Source of the DNA: Natronomonas sp.
GTDB lineage: Archaea; Halobacteriota; Halobacteria; Halobacteriales; Haloarculaceae
Assembly: GCF_028274965.1 (NCBI RefSeq)
Contig: NZ_JAQCNO010000053.1
Span: forward strand, 1-62,404
Direction of reading: 5' to 3'
Length of the DNA stretch: 62,404 nt
Part shown: in pieces, positions 42,109 to 51,139 of the stretch
Numbering within the stretch: position 1 is the stretch's first letter
How the letters are laid out: each line of letters starts with the position of its first letter
Translations under genes and position numbers: made by a program
The notes under the pieces: model-generated
The model's input: the letters and a program-made list of their open reading frames with translations, nothing else
What the model was told of the DNA's origin: nothing
Database searches by the model: none

Positions 42109-43320
42109 GTGAGAGACCCACAGCGACGGAAGGCCGAAGGGGTCCCGACGCCGCCGCCCGACGAGGAGTTCGAGCGCCGGATCGGACGCCTCAGAACCGC
42201 GCTCGACGACAGCGGTGCCGACGGCGCGGTGATCTACGGGGCGGGACCGGACCCCGACCCGATCCGGTATCTCACGGGGTACGTCCACGTGTTCGCGCGC
42301 GCGAGGTCGCTTCTGATCCTCCCGCGGCGGGGCGACCCGATACTGCTTCTCGACCGCGAGTGGCACCGCCCCGAGGCCGAGCGGATGACGTGGATCGACG
42401 ACGTGCGCGCGCTCCCGTGGCCCGAGGCGGGGGCCGACCAGGCGGCGCTTCGGGCGCGTCTCGGGGAGGCCTTCGCGGACGCGGGGCTCGAGGGGGGCAC
42501 CGTCGCCGTTCCCGACCTGGAGTTCCCGGCGGCGCTGTTGGGGGCACTGGAGGGCGCCGAGGGCGCGCCGACGGTGAGCGTGCTCGGGTCGCTGTGGCCC
42601 GGTCTGGTGACCGATCCGACGCCGTACGACGCCGCGCGGATCGAGGAGACGGCCGCGATCGCCGACGCCGGCCTCGAGGCGTTCGTCTCGGCGTGTCGCC
42701 CCGGCGTCAGCGAGCGGGCGGCCTGTTTTGCGGCCTTGGAGGCGATGGCCGAGGCGGGCGCGGAGTTCCTCCACGGCAGCGCCGTCTCGACGCACGTCGA
42801 CGTCGGGTCGTTCTCGCGGGGCCGGAGCAACCTCCAGCCGTACCTCCACACCGAGAGCGAACTCGAGGCGGGGGAGCTGTTTTGGGTCGATCTGATCGCC
42901 TGTCACGACGGCTACTACGTCGATTGCGACCGAACGGTCTGCGTCGGCGAGCCGTCGGCCGAACAGCGGGCGCTGTACGAGGTCTGCCGGGAGATGTACG
43001 ACGCGATGCTCGAGGCGATCGCCCCGGGCGTGACGGGCGCCACCGTCTGGCGGGCCGGTCGGGAAGTCGCCGAGCGCGCCGGACACGGCGACCGGCTCAA
43101 CGCCATCTATCTCGGTCACAGCACCGGGATCACGATCTCCTCGTCGCCCGTCGTCCGGGCGGACGAGACGGCCGAGTTGCGGGCCGGGCAGTTCTTGAAC
43201 GTCGAGCCGGGGATATTCCACCCGGAGATCGGGGCCGCCTGCATCGAGAACACGGTCCGGGTCGCCGAGGGCGGCGTCGAACCGATCAACGGGGCGTCGA
43301 TCGACCTCCGGGTCGTCTGA
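42109..43320 (+). CDS. M24 family metallopeptidase (Xaa-Pro peptidase/creatinase-like)
   Basis: 403 residues with a GTG start. An N-terminal creatinase-type domain (~15-170; GAGPDPDPIRYLTGYVHVFA) is followed by the pita-bread domain. Metal ligands are visible: Asp in FWVDLIACHDGYYVDCDRT, His in LGHSTGIT, Glu in NVEPGIF and Glu in ACIENTVR. The family contains proline peptidases, creatinase and ectoine hydrolase, and the sequence does not decide between them. A DUF1989 (urea-carboxylase-associated type) gene follows 48 bases later, which favours small nitrogen-compound catabolism over peptide cleavage. The GTG is chosen from TATA spacing and the domain start. Confidence 0.8.
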   Translation: MRDPQRRKAEGVPTPPPDEEFERRIGRLRTALDDSGADGAVIYGAGPDPDPIRYLTGYVHVFARARSLLILPRRGDPILLLDREWHRPEAERMTWIDDVRALPWPEAGADQAALRARLGEAFADAGLEGGTVAVPDLEFPAALLGALEGAEGAPTVSVLGSLWPGLVTDPTPYDAARIEETAAIADAGLEAFVSACRPGVSERAACFAALEAMAEAGAEFLHGSAVSTHVDVGSFSRGRSNLQPYLHTESELEAGELFWVDLIACHDGYYVDCDRTVCVGEPSAEQRALYEVCREMYDAMLEAIAPGVTGATVWRAGREVAERAGHGDRLNAIYLGHSTGITISSSPVVRADETAELRAGQFLNVEPGIFHPEIGAACIENTVRVAEGGVEPINGASIDLRVV

Positions 43321-43368
43321 GCCCCGCCGCGGGAGAAAACATACGGTCGCGGGGGTCACAGCCACAGC

Positions 43369-43977
43369 ATGGATCACGTTCACGTCGAGGCGAAGCGAGG
43401 CGCCGCGTTCGAACTGCCGGCCGGGGAGTCGGTCGAGATAACCGACACGGAGGGCGGGCAGGCGATCGACGTCACCGCGTTCCCGGCCGCCGACCCCGAG
43501 GAGGCGTTCTCCGCGAAGTACACCTACCGGCGGACCGGGAAGGTCCGTCTCGAGACGGGCGACAGCATGTACACGACCGCCGGCGACCCGATCGCGACGC
43601 TCGTCGCCGACGACTGCGGCGTCAACGACCTCCTGTTGGGCCCCTGCAACGAGTGGATCGTCTCGGAGTACTACGGCCAAGAGGACGAGATCGGCTGTCG
43701 CGGGAACCTCCAGGCGGTGTTGGAGCCCCTCGGCGTCGATCCAGCCCGGATACAGGAGGTGCTCAACCTGTTCACGAGGGTGACCGTGACCGACCACACG
43801 TACATCGACTTCCGGGAACCGCCCTCGGAGCCGGGCGACACCGCCGAGCTGCGGGCCGAGCGGGACGCCCTCGTCGGCGTTGCCCCCTGTACCGGCGATT
43901 CGGTCCTGAGCGAGGGCGGTCCCACGCCGATCGACCTCCGCGTGCCCGACGGCGTCGAGGTCACCACGAACTTCTAA
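43369..43977 (+). CDS. DUF1989 / urea carboxylase-associated family protein
   Basis: 202 residues. Family features: an N-terminal GESVEITDTEGGQAIDVTAF and a Cys-containing middle (DDCGVNDLLLGPCNEW; GCRGNLQAVLEPLG). The Cys and His residues could bind a metal. Relatives accompany urea carboxylase and allophanate hydrolase, and some are carboxyguanidine-type deiminases. No urea carboxylase lies in the window. Its TAA overlaps the opposite-strand stop of the histidine kinase (stops share 43975-43976). Confidence 0.82.
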   Translation: MDHVHVEAKRGAAFELPAGESVEITDTEGGQAIDVTAFPAADPEEAFSAKYTYRRTGKVRLETGDSMYTTAGDPIATLVADDCGVNDLLLGPCNEWIVSEYYGQEDEIGCRGNLQAVLEPLGVDPARIQEVLNLFTRVTVTDHTYIDFREPPSEPGDTAELRAERDALVGVAPCTGDSVLSEGGPTPIDLRVPDGVEVTTNF

Positions 43978-45665
43978 GCGTCCCCGGCGGTCGGCAGCGA
44001 AACGGTGACGACGTTGCCCTCGTCGTAGCCGAACTCGAGGTCCCCGTTGAGCGCGGTGAGACACCACGTGACGATCCACAGCCCGATCCCGGTGCCGTGT
44101 TGCAGCGGCGTCTCGTCGCCGGCCCGGATCGAGGCGATCTCGAGATCGGAGATCGCCGCGTTGTCGTCGCGCACCTCGAATGCGACCGCGTCCGGGTCGG
44201 CCTCGGGGCGGTACGCCCGAACCGCCACCGTCGGGTCGCCCTCCGCGTGGAGGATCGCGTTCTCGATCAAATTCGAGAGGATCAACGAGAGCATCTCGGC
44301 GTCGGATCGGACGCACTCGGCGCCGGCCTCGGTCTCCGCGTCGAGCGTGAACCCCGTCTCGTCGTGGCGCTCGCGTAGCTCCGCCTCGATCGATCCGAGG
44401 AGCCCCCGGAGGTCGATCTCGGTCGGCCTGACCTCGCGCTCCTGAACGCGGTCGAAGCGCTGGGCCTTGTCGCCGATCGAGAGCAGCCGGTCGCCGGCGT
44501 CGGCGATCGCGCCCGCCTGGGCGCTGAGACCCGGATCCGACAGGTCGGCTTCGAGCGAGTTCGCGTGGCCCCTGATGACGGTCATCTCGTTGCGGAGGTT
44601 GTGTCTGAGCACCCGGTTGAACACCGCGAGTTGCTGTTCGCGGCGGCGCTGTTCGGTGACGTCGTAGAGGACCACCATCCCGCCGACCGCCTCGCCGCTC
44701 GGATCACTCAACGACGTGTACGAGACCGCGAACACGCCGCCCGCGATCCCCGGGATGTCCATCTCGCCGGCCGACCGCATCTTCCCGAGGCCGACGCCTG
44801 TCAGCTCCGCGATCGGGAGCGGGAACGACGCGTCGTCGATCCCGAACAGCTCCGCGGCCTCGCGGTTGGCGTTCACGACGCGGGCGTCCGCGTCGACGGT
44901 GAGTATCGGGTCCCGGAGCCCGTTGAACCCGTTGTGCTCGGCGGCCCGCTGGGTCGTCGGGTTCGTCTCGAACATGTGGGTCCCGACGAAGGCGTACGCG
45001 TCGAAGAGGACGTGCGGCAACAGAAGCAGCGGGGCGAGGTTGAGTTCGGGCCAGGGTCCGACGCCCGCGAGCCAAACGATCGCCCCGGCGGCCGGCGGGA
45101 GGGTGCTGAGCGCGACCGCGATCGCCTCGCGCCGGTACAGCGGCCCGTACGAGAGGATCGTCTCGAGCAACAACAGCACGCCGATCGCGGCGGTTCCGAG
45201 CGAGACCGCGATGCTCAGAAACGCCCACGGCTGTATCTCGTACAGCACCGTCGAGAGCTCGAAGACGGGCGCGATCCGGAACTCCCGCCAGAGCAGCCCG
45301 TGAAACGGGTGGGTCAGCGCAAGCGCCGTCGTCCCGAGCGGAACGACGAAAAGCGACCGGAACGGCAGCGACCGGGTGAGGCCGCTCCGGCCGGTGTACG
45401 TGAGGACGAAGCCCAGAAACGTCGGTCCGAGACAGGCGATCCCGATCCAGAGAAACGCCTCCGCGAAGGCCCGCGCGGCCGGATCGAAGACGAGGAGGCC
45501 GACGCCGTAGGCGAACGCCGAGAGGGCCTGCGCCGCGATCGTCACGACGAACCACGCCGCGCCGGCGCGACCGACGTACCGGAGGAGATACCGGAGCAAC
45601 GCGACGCTCCCGACGCCGGCGGCGAGCGTCCCGACCACGATCGCGGTGCCGTACGCTGTGCTCAC
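43974..45665 (-). CDS. 7TM-receptor sensor histidine kinase with PAS domain
   Basis: 563 residues with a GTG start. Residues ~1-225 hold seven hydrophobic helices of the histidine-kinase N-terminal 7TM type. A PAS domain follows (LRDPILTVDADARVVNANRE to VVLYDVTEQRRRE). The phosphoacceptor box is VLRHNLRNEMTVIRGH. The ATPase has NLIENAILHAEG and GTGIGLWIVTWCL. It probably senses a membrane or extracellular cue; no cognate regulator is adjacent. The GTG at 45665 places the first helix at the N-terminus. An upstream frame rich in Arg/Pro is judged untranslated. It converges with the DUF1989 gene with overlapping stops. Confidence 0.87.
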   Translation of the reverse strand: MSTAYGTAIVVGTLAAGVGSVALLRYLLRYVGRAGAAWFVVTIAAQALSAFAYGVGLLVFDPAARAFAEAFLWIGIACLGPTFLGFVLTYTGRSGLTRSLPFRSLFVVPLGTTALALTHPFHGLLWREFRIAPVFELSTVLYEIQPWAFLSIAVSLGTAAIGVLLLLETILSYGPLYRREAIAVALSTLPPAAGAIVWLAGVGPWPELNLAPLLLLPHVLFDAYAFVGTHMFETNPTTQRAAEHNGFNGLRDPILTVDADARVVNANREAAELFGIDDASFPLPIAELTGVGLGKMRSAGEMDIPGIAGGVFAVSYTSLSDPSGEAVGGMVVLYDVTEQRRREQQLAVFNRVLRHNLRNEMTVIRGHANSLEADLSDPGLSAQAGAIADAGDRLLSIGDKAQRFDRVQEREVRPTEIDLRGLLGSIEAELRERHDETGFTLDAETEAGAECVRSDAEMLSLILSNLIENAILHAEGDPTVAVRAYRPEADPDAVAFEVRDDNAAISDLEIASIRAGDETPLQHGTGIGLWIVTWCLTALNGDLEFGYDEGNVVTVSLPTAGDA

Positions 45666-45806
45666 GGTACTCGGATACGTCGGCGAGAACGGTCCTAAGC
45701 CTTTGTGTTCGCGGCGACCGGGCGGGCGATCCCGGTCCCAGTACCGGTCGCGCTCTCGCATGCGTCCCCGTTTGTCCCGCCGACCGCGGACCCCGAAACG
45801 GCGGCG

Positions 45807-47051
45807 TCAGCCGCGAAACACGAGCCGCACGGCGACGAGCGCCGAGAGCGCCGAGAACGACGCCATGGTGGCGAAGACGACGGAGACGGTGCCGTAGGTG
45901 CGGGCCGTGCCGATGATCGCCGCCCCCAGCGCGCCGATCCCGAAGATCGCGAGGTAGGTGTACCCAAAGGAGAGCCCCCGAGAGTCGGGCAGGGAGTACT
46001 TCGCGATGGTCGCCTGCGAGAGCGGCTGGGTCGCAAACAGCACGAAGCCCAAGACGACGCTCGCGGCGAGCAGCCCCCACGTCCCGAGGCGGACGGCCGG
46101 GACGAAGCCGACGGCGATCGCGGTCAGACAACAGAGCGCAACGACGAGCCCGCGGTCGGGCTCGATCCGGTCGGTGAGGCGCCCGCCGAGGTACTGGCCG
46201 CCGATGCCGATCGTCAACAGCCCGGCGTAGAGGTACTGGCCGGCGTCGAACGTCTCCGCGAAGGGGCTGTCGGCGGCGAAGATCCCGGGGGTGACGTCGC
46301 CGATGGTCGAATCGAGGAACTCCCCGAGCAGCTCCGGAAGGAAGGTCACCATCCCGCGGTAGTACAGCCCGTTGAGCGAGACGACGACGAAGACCAGAAG
46401 AAAGGCCGCGGTGAAGAGCCGTCGGGTCTCGGTGGCGAACCCCCCGATCGTCGTCGGTCCGGAGCCGCCGTCGGCCTGGGCGTCGGACCCGAGGGCGGCG
46501 GTCGGGTCGAACTCGACCAACAGGCCCACGACGGCGGCGACGAGCGCCGGCACGGCGAGGATCACGACGACGACCCGCCACTCGAAAAACAACAGTAAAA
46601 CGGCGGTCGCGAGCGGGCCGCCCGCGATCCCGGCGTTGCCGGCCATGCCGTGGTAGGCGAACCCGCGGCCCCGGCGCTTGACGCCGTTGCTGATGAGCGT
46701 CAGCCCGGCGGGGTGATAGACGCTCGCGCTGATCCCCCACAGCGACACCGCGGCGGCGATGCCGGCGATCCCGGAGGCGAAACGCAGCACCACGAACGAC
46801 AGCCCCATGCCGGCGAGACAGAGCGCGATGAGCGCGCGGGACCCGTACCGATCGACGAGCAGGCCCCCGGGCAGCGCGCCGATGCCGAACAGCCCGTAGC
46901 CGACCGCGACCGTCGTCCCGAGCACCGCGGCCGTCACCGAGAACTCGAGCAGCCAGATCGTCATCAGGATCGGGACCGAAAGCTCATAGAGGTGGACCAG
47001 CCCGTGGCCGACCATGACGTACCCGACGATCGAGCGGTCGTTCCGATCCAC
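45807..47051 (-). CDS. Major facilitator superfamily transporter
   Basis: 414 residues, GTG start, twelve hydrophobic helices. The loop signature GGLLVDRYGSRALIAL lies between helices 2 and 3. The sequence YHPAGLTLISNGVKRRGRGFAYHGMAGN in helices 4-5 resembles the fosmidomycin-resistance/nitrate-type subgroup, so efflux or anion exchange is possible but not shown. It is distinct in sequence from the MFS gene at 32753. Confidence 0.85.
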   Translation of the reverse strand: MDRNDRSIVGYVMVGHGLVHLYELSVPILMTIWLLEFSVTAAVLGTTVAVGYGLFGIGALPGGLLVDRYGSRALIALCLAGMGLSFVVLRFASGIAGIAAAVSLWGISASVYHPAGLTLISNGVKRRGRGFAYHGMAGNAGIAGGPLATAVLLLFFEWRVVVVILAVPALVAAVVGLLVEFDPTAALGSDAQADGGSGPTTIGGFATETRRLFTAAFLLVFVVVSLNGLYYRGMVTFLPELLGEFLDSTIGDVTPGIFAADSPFAETFDAGQYLYAGLLTIGIGGQYLGGRLTDRIEPDRGLVVALCCLTAIAVGFVPAVRLGTWGLLAASVVLGFVLFATQPLSQATIAKYSLPDSRGLSFGYTYLAIFGIGALGAAIIGTARTYGTVSVVFATMASFSALSALVAVRLVFRG

Positions 47052-47130
47052 GCCGGCGGTACCGGTCTCGGCGTGTTAGTCGGTTCGGTTCGGCCCGATC
47101 GACAGCCGCCCTCCGGTCTACGAAGGCGAG

Positions 47131-47277
47131 TTACTCGACGTCGTAGGCGACGGCTTCGCCCCGCTCGCAGTGGGGGCACTCCTCGCTGTCGGCCTCGAGC
47201 GTCGCCCCGCAGTGTCGACACTCGTACACTGTGCCGCCGTCGGTGAGCAACTTCCGTACGCGTGCCAGTAGTGCCAT
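47131..47277 (-). CDS. Small zinc-ribbon protein (48 aa)
   Basis: MALLARVRKLLTDGGTVYEC opens the protein. Two Cys-x2-Cys knuckles follow (CRHCG and CPHCE), with a short acidic tail. Such mini zinc ribbons are common in haloarchaea and often act as small regulators or RNA/protein-binding adaptors; the role here is unknown. The ATG at 47277 gives the compact protein; an upstream in-frame ATG at 47343 falls inside the TATA-like sequence GTTTATATG and is rejected. Confidence 0.75.
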   Translation of the reverse strand: MALLARVRKLLTDGGTVYECRHCGATLEADSEECPHCERGEAVAYDVE

Positions 47278-47538
47278 ATCGGATCTCCCCCGGTCGAGAA
47301 CGGCCCGTCCCGACCGTACGCGCCACGTTCGTCGCTCTCGCATATAAACGTTCCAGACGGTTTAATCGCAAGCGGGCGGCCGGGCATGCCGCCGAGACGG
47401 TCCCGCCGCGCGGTCGCTTTTGCGGGGCGGACGGAAGCGGCGACGCCAACGGAAACTCGCGCGGTCGTCCCCCTCGCCCCGTCGCCCGCGGGACCCGGGA
47501 CCGGAACGCTCCTTGTCGCCCGGCCCCGAACCCGACCG

Positions 47539-48549
47539 ATGAGCGACGTGTCCCACGACGGGATCGAACGGCTTTCGGGCCCGCCGTCGGCGTGGCTGTC
47601 GACGCTCGAGGACCTCACGGCGCGCGTCGCGGGCGATTCGCCGGCGGAGACGGCCCTCGCCGAGTGGTTCTCGGGGCGAGGCGGCGGCGACCGCGAGAGC
47701 GCCGTCCGGCGGCTGCGGTGGCTGGCGACCGTCGGCGTCCTCGCACGCGAAGGCGGAGCCTACCGCCTCGGCGACGCGGGGCGTGCGCTCTGCGGTGACG
47801 GTGACGACAGCGCCCCGCTGTCGGCGGCGCTCGAATCGAACGTCGCCGGCTTCCGGACCGTCCTCGACGCGCTCGGGGTCCGCCCGCTGACCGACGTCGA
47901 GGTCGCGGACCTCCTAGAGCAGACGGACGCCGAAGCGGCCGGCAACCGAGCCGCCGAGGGGTGTCTCTCGTGGCTCGACGCGCTCGGCTACCTCGAGCGG
48001 GCCGACGGGCTCAACGAACTCACGGCGGCCGGGCGCGAGCGCTCCGGCGGCCGCGCCGGGCTGGTGGACGCCGGCGGCTCCGGACCGGAAACGGAGGGTA
48101 CAGCGGGGACGCCCGCGAGGGCGGACACGGGAGCAAACGAGGGGACCGGGCCGAGCCGGGAGGCGACGGCGGACGACGGCGGCCCGGCGGAGAGCGATGC
48201 CGGGATCGGGACTCTGAAATCCCGCTACGACCACGCGTGTATGCTCTGTGGGGACCGCCGACGCCGCTCGCCGGCCGAGGCCGACGGGTTCGCCGAAATC
48301 CACTACGCGCTGCCGGTCGCGGAGCCGCACGACGGCCCCGAGACCCCCGAAAACGCGCTCGTCGTCTGTCCGAACCACCGCGCCGACCTCGAACACGGGC
48401 TGGTCCGCATCGACCCCCGGACGCTGACCGTCCGACACGCGTACGAACCGTCGGTGACGGGCCGGACCCTCTCGGTCGCCGACGGCCACCGCCTCGAACG
48501 GGCGTACCTGGCGTACCACAACGACGTCGTGGCCGCCGAGTTCGAGTGA
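47539..48549 (+). CDS. HNH endonuclease-like protein with two winged-helix-like domains
   Basis: 336 residues. The N-terminal half has two helix-turn-helix-like modules (~40-90, LRWLATVGVLAREGGAYRL; ~110-170, LSWLDALGYLERADGLNEL) that look like repeats. A low-complexity linker (~175-225) leads to an HNH-type nuclease: DHACMLCGDRR, then EIHYALPVAEPHDGPETPENALVVCPNHRADLEHG. Cys-x2-Cys and Cys-x2-His could bind zinc. The first His is within EIHYALP, and the Asn in ENALVV is the expected HNH Asn. DNA cleavage is inferred, perhaps in defence or regulation. The ATG at 47539 is chosen over 47386 because the extra N-terminus is Arg/Pro-rich and not protein-like. Confidence 0.72.
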   Translation: MSDVSHDGIERLSGPPSAWLSTLEDLTARVAGDSPAETALAEWFSGRGGGDRESAVRRLRWLATVGVLAREGGAYRLGDAGRALCGDGDDSAPLSAALESNVAGFRTVLDALGVRPLTDVEVADLLEQTDAEAAGNRAAEGCLSWLDALGYLERADGLNELTAAGRERSGGRAGLVDAGGSGPETEGTAGTPARADTGANEGTGPSREATADDGGPAESDAGIGTLKSRYDHACMLCGDRRRRSPAEADGFAEIHYALPVAEPHDGPETPENALVVCPNHRADLEHGLVRIDPRTLTVRHAYEPSVTGRTLSVADGHRLERAYLAYHNDVVAAEFE

Positions 48550-48618
48550 GACGCTCTAAAACGGCTTCGCATAGGGCCGCGACGACAGGCCTATGGGACC
48601 GCGTGGCGAGCGCCCGGT

Positions 48619-49008
48619 ATGGGGTATCACCACGTTCCGATCGCTGACCTCGAACAGCACGACGACCGGGCGGCCGACGTGCGCTCAATCAGCGGCGCCG
48701 TCGGCCTCGATCACGACGGCTCGCCGCTGGGGCTGCGGGTGTACGTCCTCGAACCGGGCGAACAGGCGCCGCTGACGTACCACTACCACGACGAGCAGAC
48801 GGAGGTGTTCTACGTCCTCGAAGGAGAGTTGGCCGTCGAGACGCCGGACGCGACGTTCGCCGTCGGCGCCGACGAGGCCTTCGTCGCCGAACCGGGCAGC
48901 CCCCACCGCGCGCACAACCCCGCGGCGGCCGACGCGCCCGTCCGGACGCTGGCGATGGGCGCGCCGAGCGTCGTCGATCACCACGTCTACGATCCCGACG
49001 AGGAGTGA
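48619..49008 (+). CDS. Cupin domain protein
   Basis: 129 residues, single cupin barrel. The first motif PLTYHYHDEQTEVFYVLEGEL gives two His and a Glu as metal ligands. The second motif GSPHRAHNP gives the last His. Most such proteins bind a metal and a small ligand, and some are enzymes. No substrate can be inferred. ATG 69 bases after the HNH gene. Confidence 0.85.
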   Translation: MGYHHVPIADLEQHDDRAADVRSISGAVGLDHDGSPLGLRVYVLEPGEQAPLTYHYHDEQTEVFYVLEGELAVETPDATFAVGADEAFVAEPGSPHRAHNPAAADAPVRTLAMGAPSVVDHHVYDPDEE

Positions 49009-49032
49009 GCGCGACCCGGCCGCGGGGGCGGC

Positions 49033-50235
49033 TCACTCGACGACGCCGTCCTCCCGGAGCCGGTCGATCTCCGCCCGCGAGTAGCCGTGGGCGGAGAGTA
49101 CGTCGTCGGTGCTCTCGCCGAGCGCCTCCGGGGCGGTCTCGAGGTGCGTTCCGAGGTTGGCGAAGTGGATCGGGTTGTCGATCACCTCGGCCGCCTCGCG
49201 GTCGGGGCGCTCCATCCGGCGGCGCAGCCCGCGGCGCTCGACGTGGTCGTCCTCCCAGACGGAACGCGTGTCGTGGATCGGCCCGGCCGGAACGCCGTGG
49301 TCCCGGAGCGTCTCGAGCCAGGCCGCCGCGGGGCGCGATCCGAGGGCGGCGTCGAGTTCCTCAACAAGCGCCGCCCGGTTGTCGAGTCGGGCCGAGAGGC
49401 TCCCGAAGCGGTCGTCGGTCCCGAGTTCCGGGCGGTCGATCGCCGCACAGAGGTCGGCCCAGAGGCTCTCGGTGCCGGCCGCGATCACGATCCGGTCGTC
49501 GGCGCACTCGAAGGCGCCGAAGGGGGCCAAGGAGGGGTGGCGACGGCCGGCTCGGGGGAACGGCTCGCCCGTCCCGAAGGAGTGGCCGGCCCGCAGGGTG
49601 AGCCAGGAGATCGCGGCGTCGAACATCGGCACCTCGATCCACTCGCCGTCGATCAGGCCCCGCTCGCGGGCGAAAAGCGCCGCGAGGACGCTCTGGACCG
49701 CGTACGTCGCCGCAGCTATGTCGCCGCTTGCGAGCCCGGACCACACCGGCGGGCCGTCGGGCTCGCCGGTCACGCTCATGATCCCGCTCATCGCCTGGAT
49801 GAGCATGTCCCAGGCCGGTACCGCCTCGTAGGGGCTGTCGTGGCCGAACCCGGTGATAGAGCAGTAGACGATCCCCGGGTTCGTCTCCCGGACCGCCTCG
49901 TAGCCCAGCCCGAAGGCCTCCGCGCGGCCGGGCTTTGCGCTCTCGAGGAAGACGTCCGCCTCCGAGAGGAGCCGCATCGCGACCGCCCGCCCCTCGTCGG
50001 TTTTCAGATCGAGCCCGACGCTCCGCTTGTTGCGGTTGACGGTGTCGAAATAGGCCGGTGACGGTTCGACGTTCCGGGAGCGATCGCCGCGGCCGACGGC
50101 CTCGATCTTGATCACCTCGGCGCCCATGTCGCCGAGGGTCATCGAGGCGAAGGGCCCGGCGAGCACCTGCGTCAGATCGATCACGGTCACGCCATCGAGC
50201 GGTAACACGCCGGAGTCGGACTCGACGGGGTGCAT
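49033..50235 (-). CDS. Class III CoA-transferase (CaiB/BaiF family)
   Basis: 400 residues. It starts LDGVTVIDLTQVLAGPFASMTLGDMGAEVIKIE. The catalytic Asp is in AVPAWDMLIQAMSGIMSVTG (about residue 165). It moves CoA between organic acids by a covalent anhydride mechanism; the acids are unknown. Members work in carnitine, oxalate, mesaconate and bile-acid metabolism. The ATG at 50235 is the last Met before the conserved start. Divergent from a crotonase gene, which suggests a shared catabolic module. Confidence 0.9.
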   Translation of the reverse strand: MHPVESDSGVLPLDGVTVIDLTQVLAGPFASMTLGDMGAEVIKIEAVGRGDRSRNVEPSPAYFDTVNRNKRSVGLDLKTDEGRAVAMRLLSEADVFLESAKPGRAEAFGLGYEAVRETNPGIVYCSITGFGHDSPYEAVPAWDMLIQAMSGIMSVTGEPDGPPVWSGLASGDIAAATYAVQSVLAALFARERGLIDGEWIEVPMFDAAISWLTLRAGHSFGTGEPFPRAGRRHPSLAPFGAFECADDRIVIAAGTESLWADLCAAIDRPELGTDDRFGSLSARLDNRAALVEELDAALGSRPAAAWLETLRDHGVPAGPIHDTRSVWEDDHVERRGLRRRMERPDREAAEVIDNPIHFANLGTHLETAPEALGESTDDVLSAHGYSRAEIDRLREDGVVE

Positions 50236-50359
50236 GTCTCCGTTCTCCGGGGCGGTCGTGATAGGCGTTGTGTCGGGCGGGCCCCGAGGCCCGGCGGACG
50301 CACGTTCAAGTTCCCGCCGGACCACGTCCGAGCCGACCGCGGCGGACGCGGATCAGACA

Positions 50360-51139
50360 ATGTACGACGACGTTGCCTACGAGACCGACGACGGTATCGC
50401 CGAGATAACGATCGATCGCCCCGAAGCGTACAACGCCTTCACCCGCGAGACGGTCCTCGAACTCAACGAGGCGATCAGGGCGGCCCGCGAGGACGACGGC
50501 GTCTACGCGATGGTGCTGACCGGCGCCGGCGAGGCCTTCTGTGCCGGCGCGGACGTCACCGGCATGCCAGACTGGGAGGAGATGCGCATGGAGGAGTACG
50601 CGGGGTACCTGTGGGCCGTCCAGAACGTCGTCCGACAGCTGCGGGCGGCGGCCACGCCGAGCGTCGCAGCGGTGAACGGCCCCGCCGTCGGGGCCGGCTG
50701 TGACTTCGCGTTGGCCTGTGACGTCCGGATCGTCGGCACCGACGCCTCGCTCCGGGAGGGGTTCGTCAACGTCGGGTTGGTGCCGGGCGACGGCGGCGCG
50801 TGGCTCCTCCCGCGGCTGGTCGGCGAGGCGAAGGCCAAGGAGTACCTCCTCACGGGGCGGGAGATCACCCCGCGGGAGGCCGTCGATATCGGGCTGGCCG
50901 TCGAGGAGCGCTCCGACCCGGCCGTCGGGGCCCGCGAGTTCGCCGCCGAGATGCGGGACCTCCCGGCGACGGCCGTCCGACACACCAACCGGCTCGTCGA
51001 TCCCGAACAGTCCTTTGAGGCGTACTGCGAGCGGGCGATCGCCTACCAGTGGGAGTGCGTGAACGATCCCGAACACGCCGAGGCGGTCGCGGCCTTCGGC
51101 GAGGACCGCGAGCCGGAGTACGACCGGGAGTACGCGTGA
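50360..51139 (+). CDS. Crotonase/enoyl-CoA isomerase-like protein (PaaG type)
   Basis: 259 residues. Crotonase motifs VLTGAGEAFCAGADVTGM and VNGPAVGAGCDFALACDVRI. In the two positions that are catalytic Glu in enoyl-CoA hydratase, this protein has Asp (GAGCDFAL) and Phe (REGFVNVGL). The later segment GLVPGDGGAWLLPR resembles PaaG isomerases. A plain hydratase function is therefore doubtful; an isomerase or other CoA-thioester reaction is more likely. Divergent from the CoA-transferase gene, 124 bases between starts. Confidence 0.85.
   Translation: MYDDVAYETDDGIAEITIDRPEAYNAFTRETVLELNEAIRAAREDDGVYAMVLTGAGEAFCAGADVTGMPDWEEMRMEEYAGYLWAVQNVVRQLRAAATPSVAAVNGPAVGAGCDFALACDVRIVGTDASLREGFVNVGLVPGDGGAWLLPRLVGEAKAKEYLLTGREITPREAVDIGLAVEERSDPAVGAREFAAEMRDLPATAVRHTNRLVDPEQSFEAYCERAIAYQWECVNDPEHAEAVAAFGEDREPEYDREYA

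Noticed and set aside
44565-45698. Plus-strand frame opposite the 7TM kinase
   Set aside because: Arg/Glu-rich shadow with no membrane or catalytic pattern.
47386-47538. Upstream ATG for the HNH-like gene
   Set aside because: A TATA-like GTTTAAT is well placed for it, but the added 51 residues are Arg/Pro-rich and unlike protein. Kept as a minor alternative.
50360-51139. Calling this gene enoyl-CoA hydratase
   Set aside because: Both catalytic Glu positions are replaced, so only crotonase-family membership (PaaG-like) is supported.
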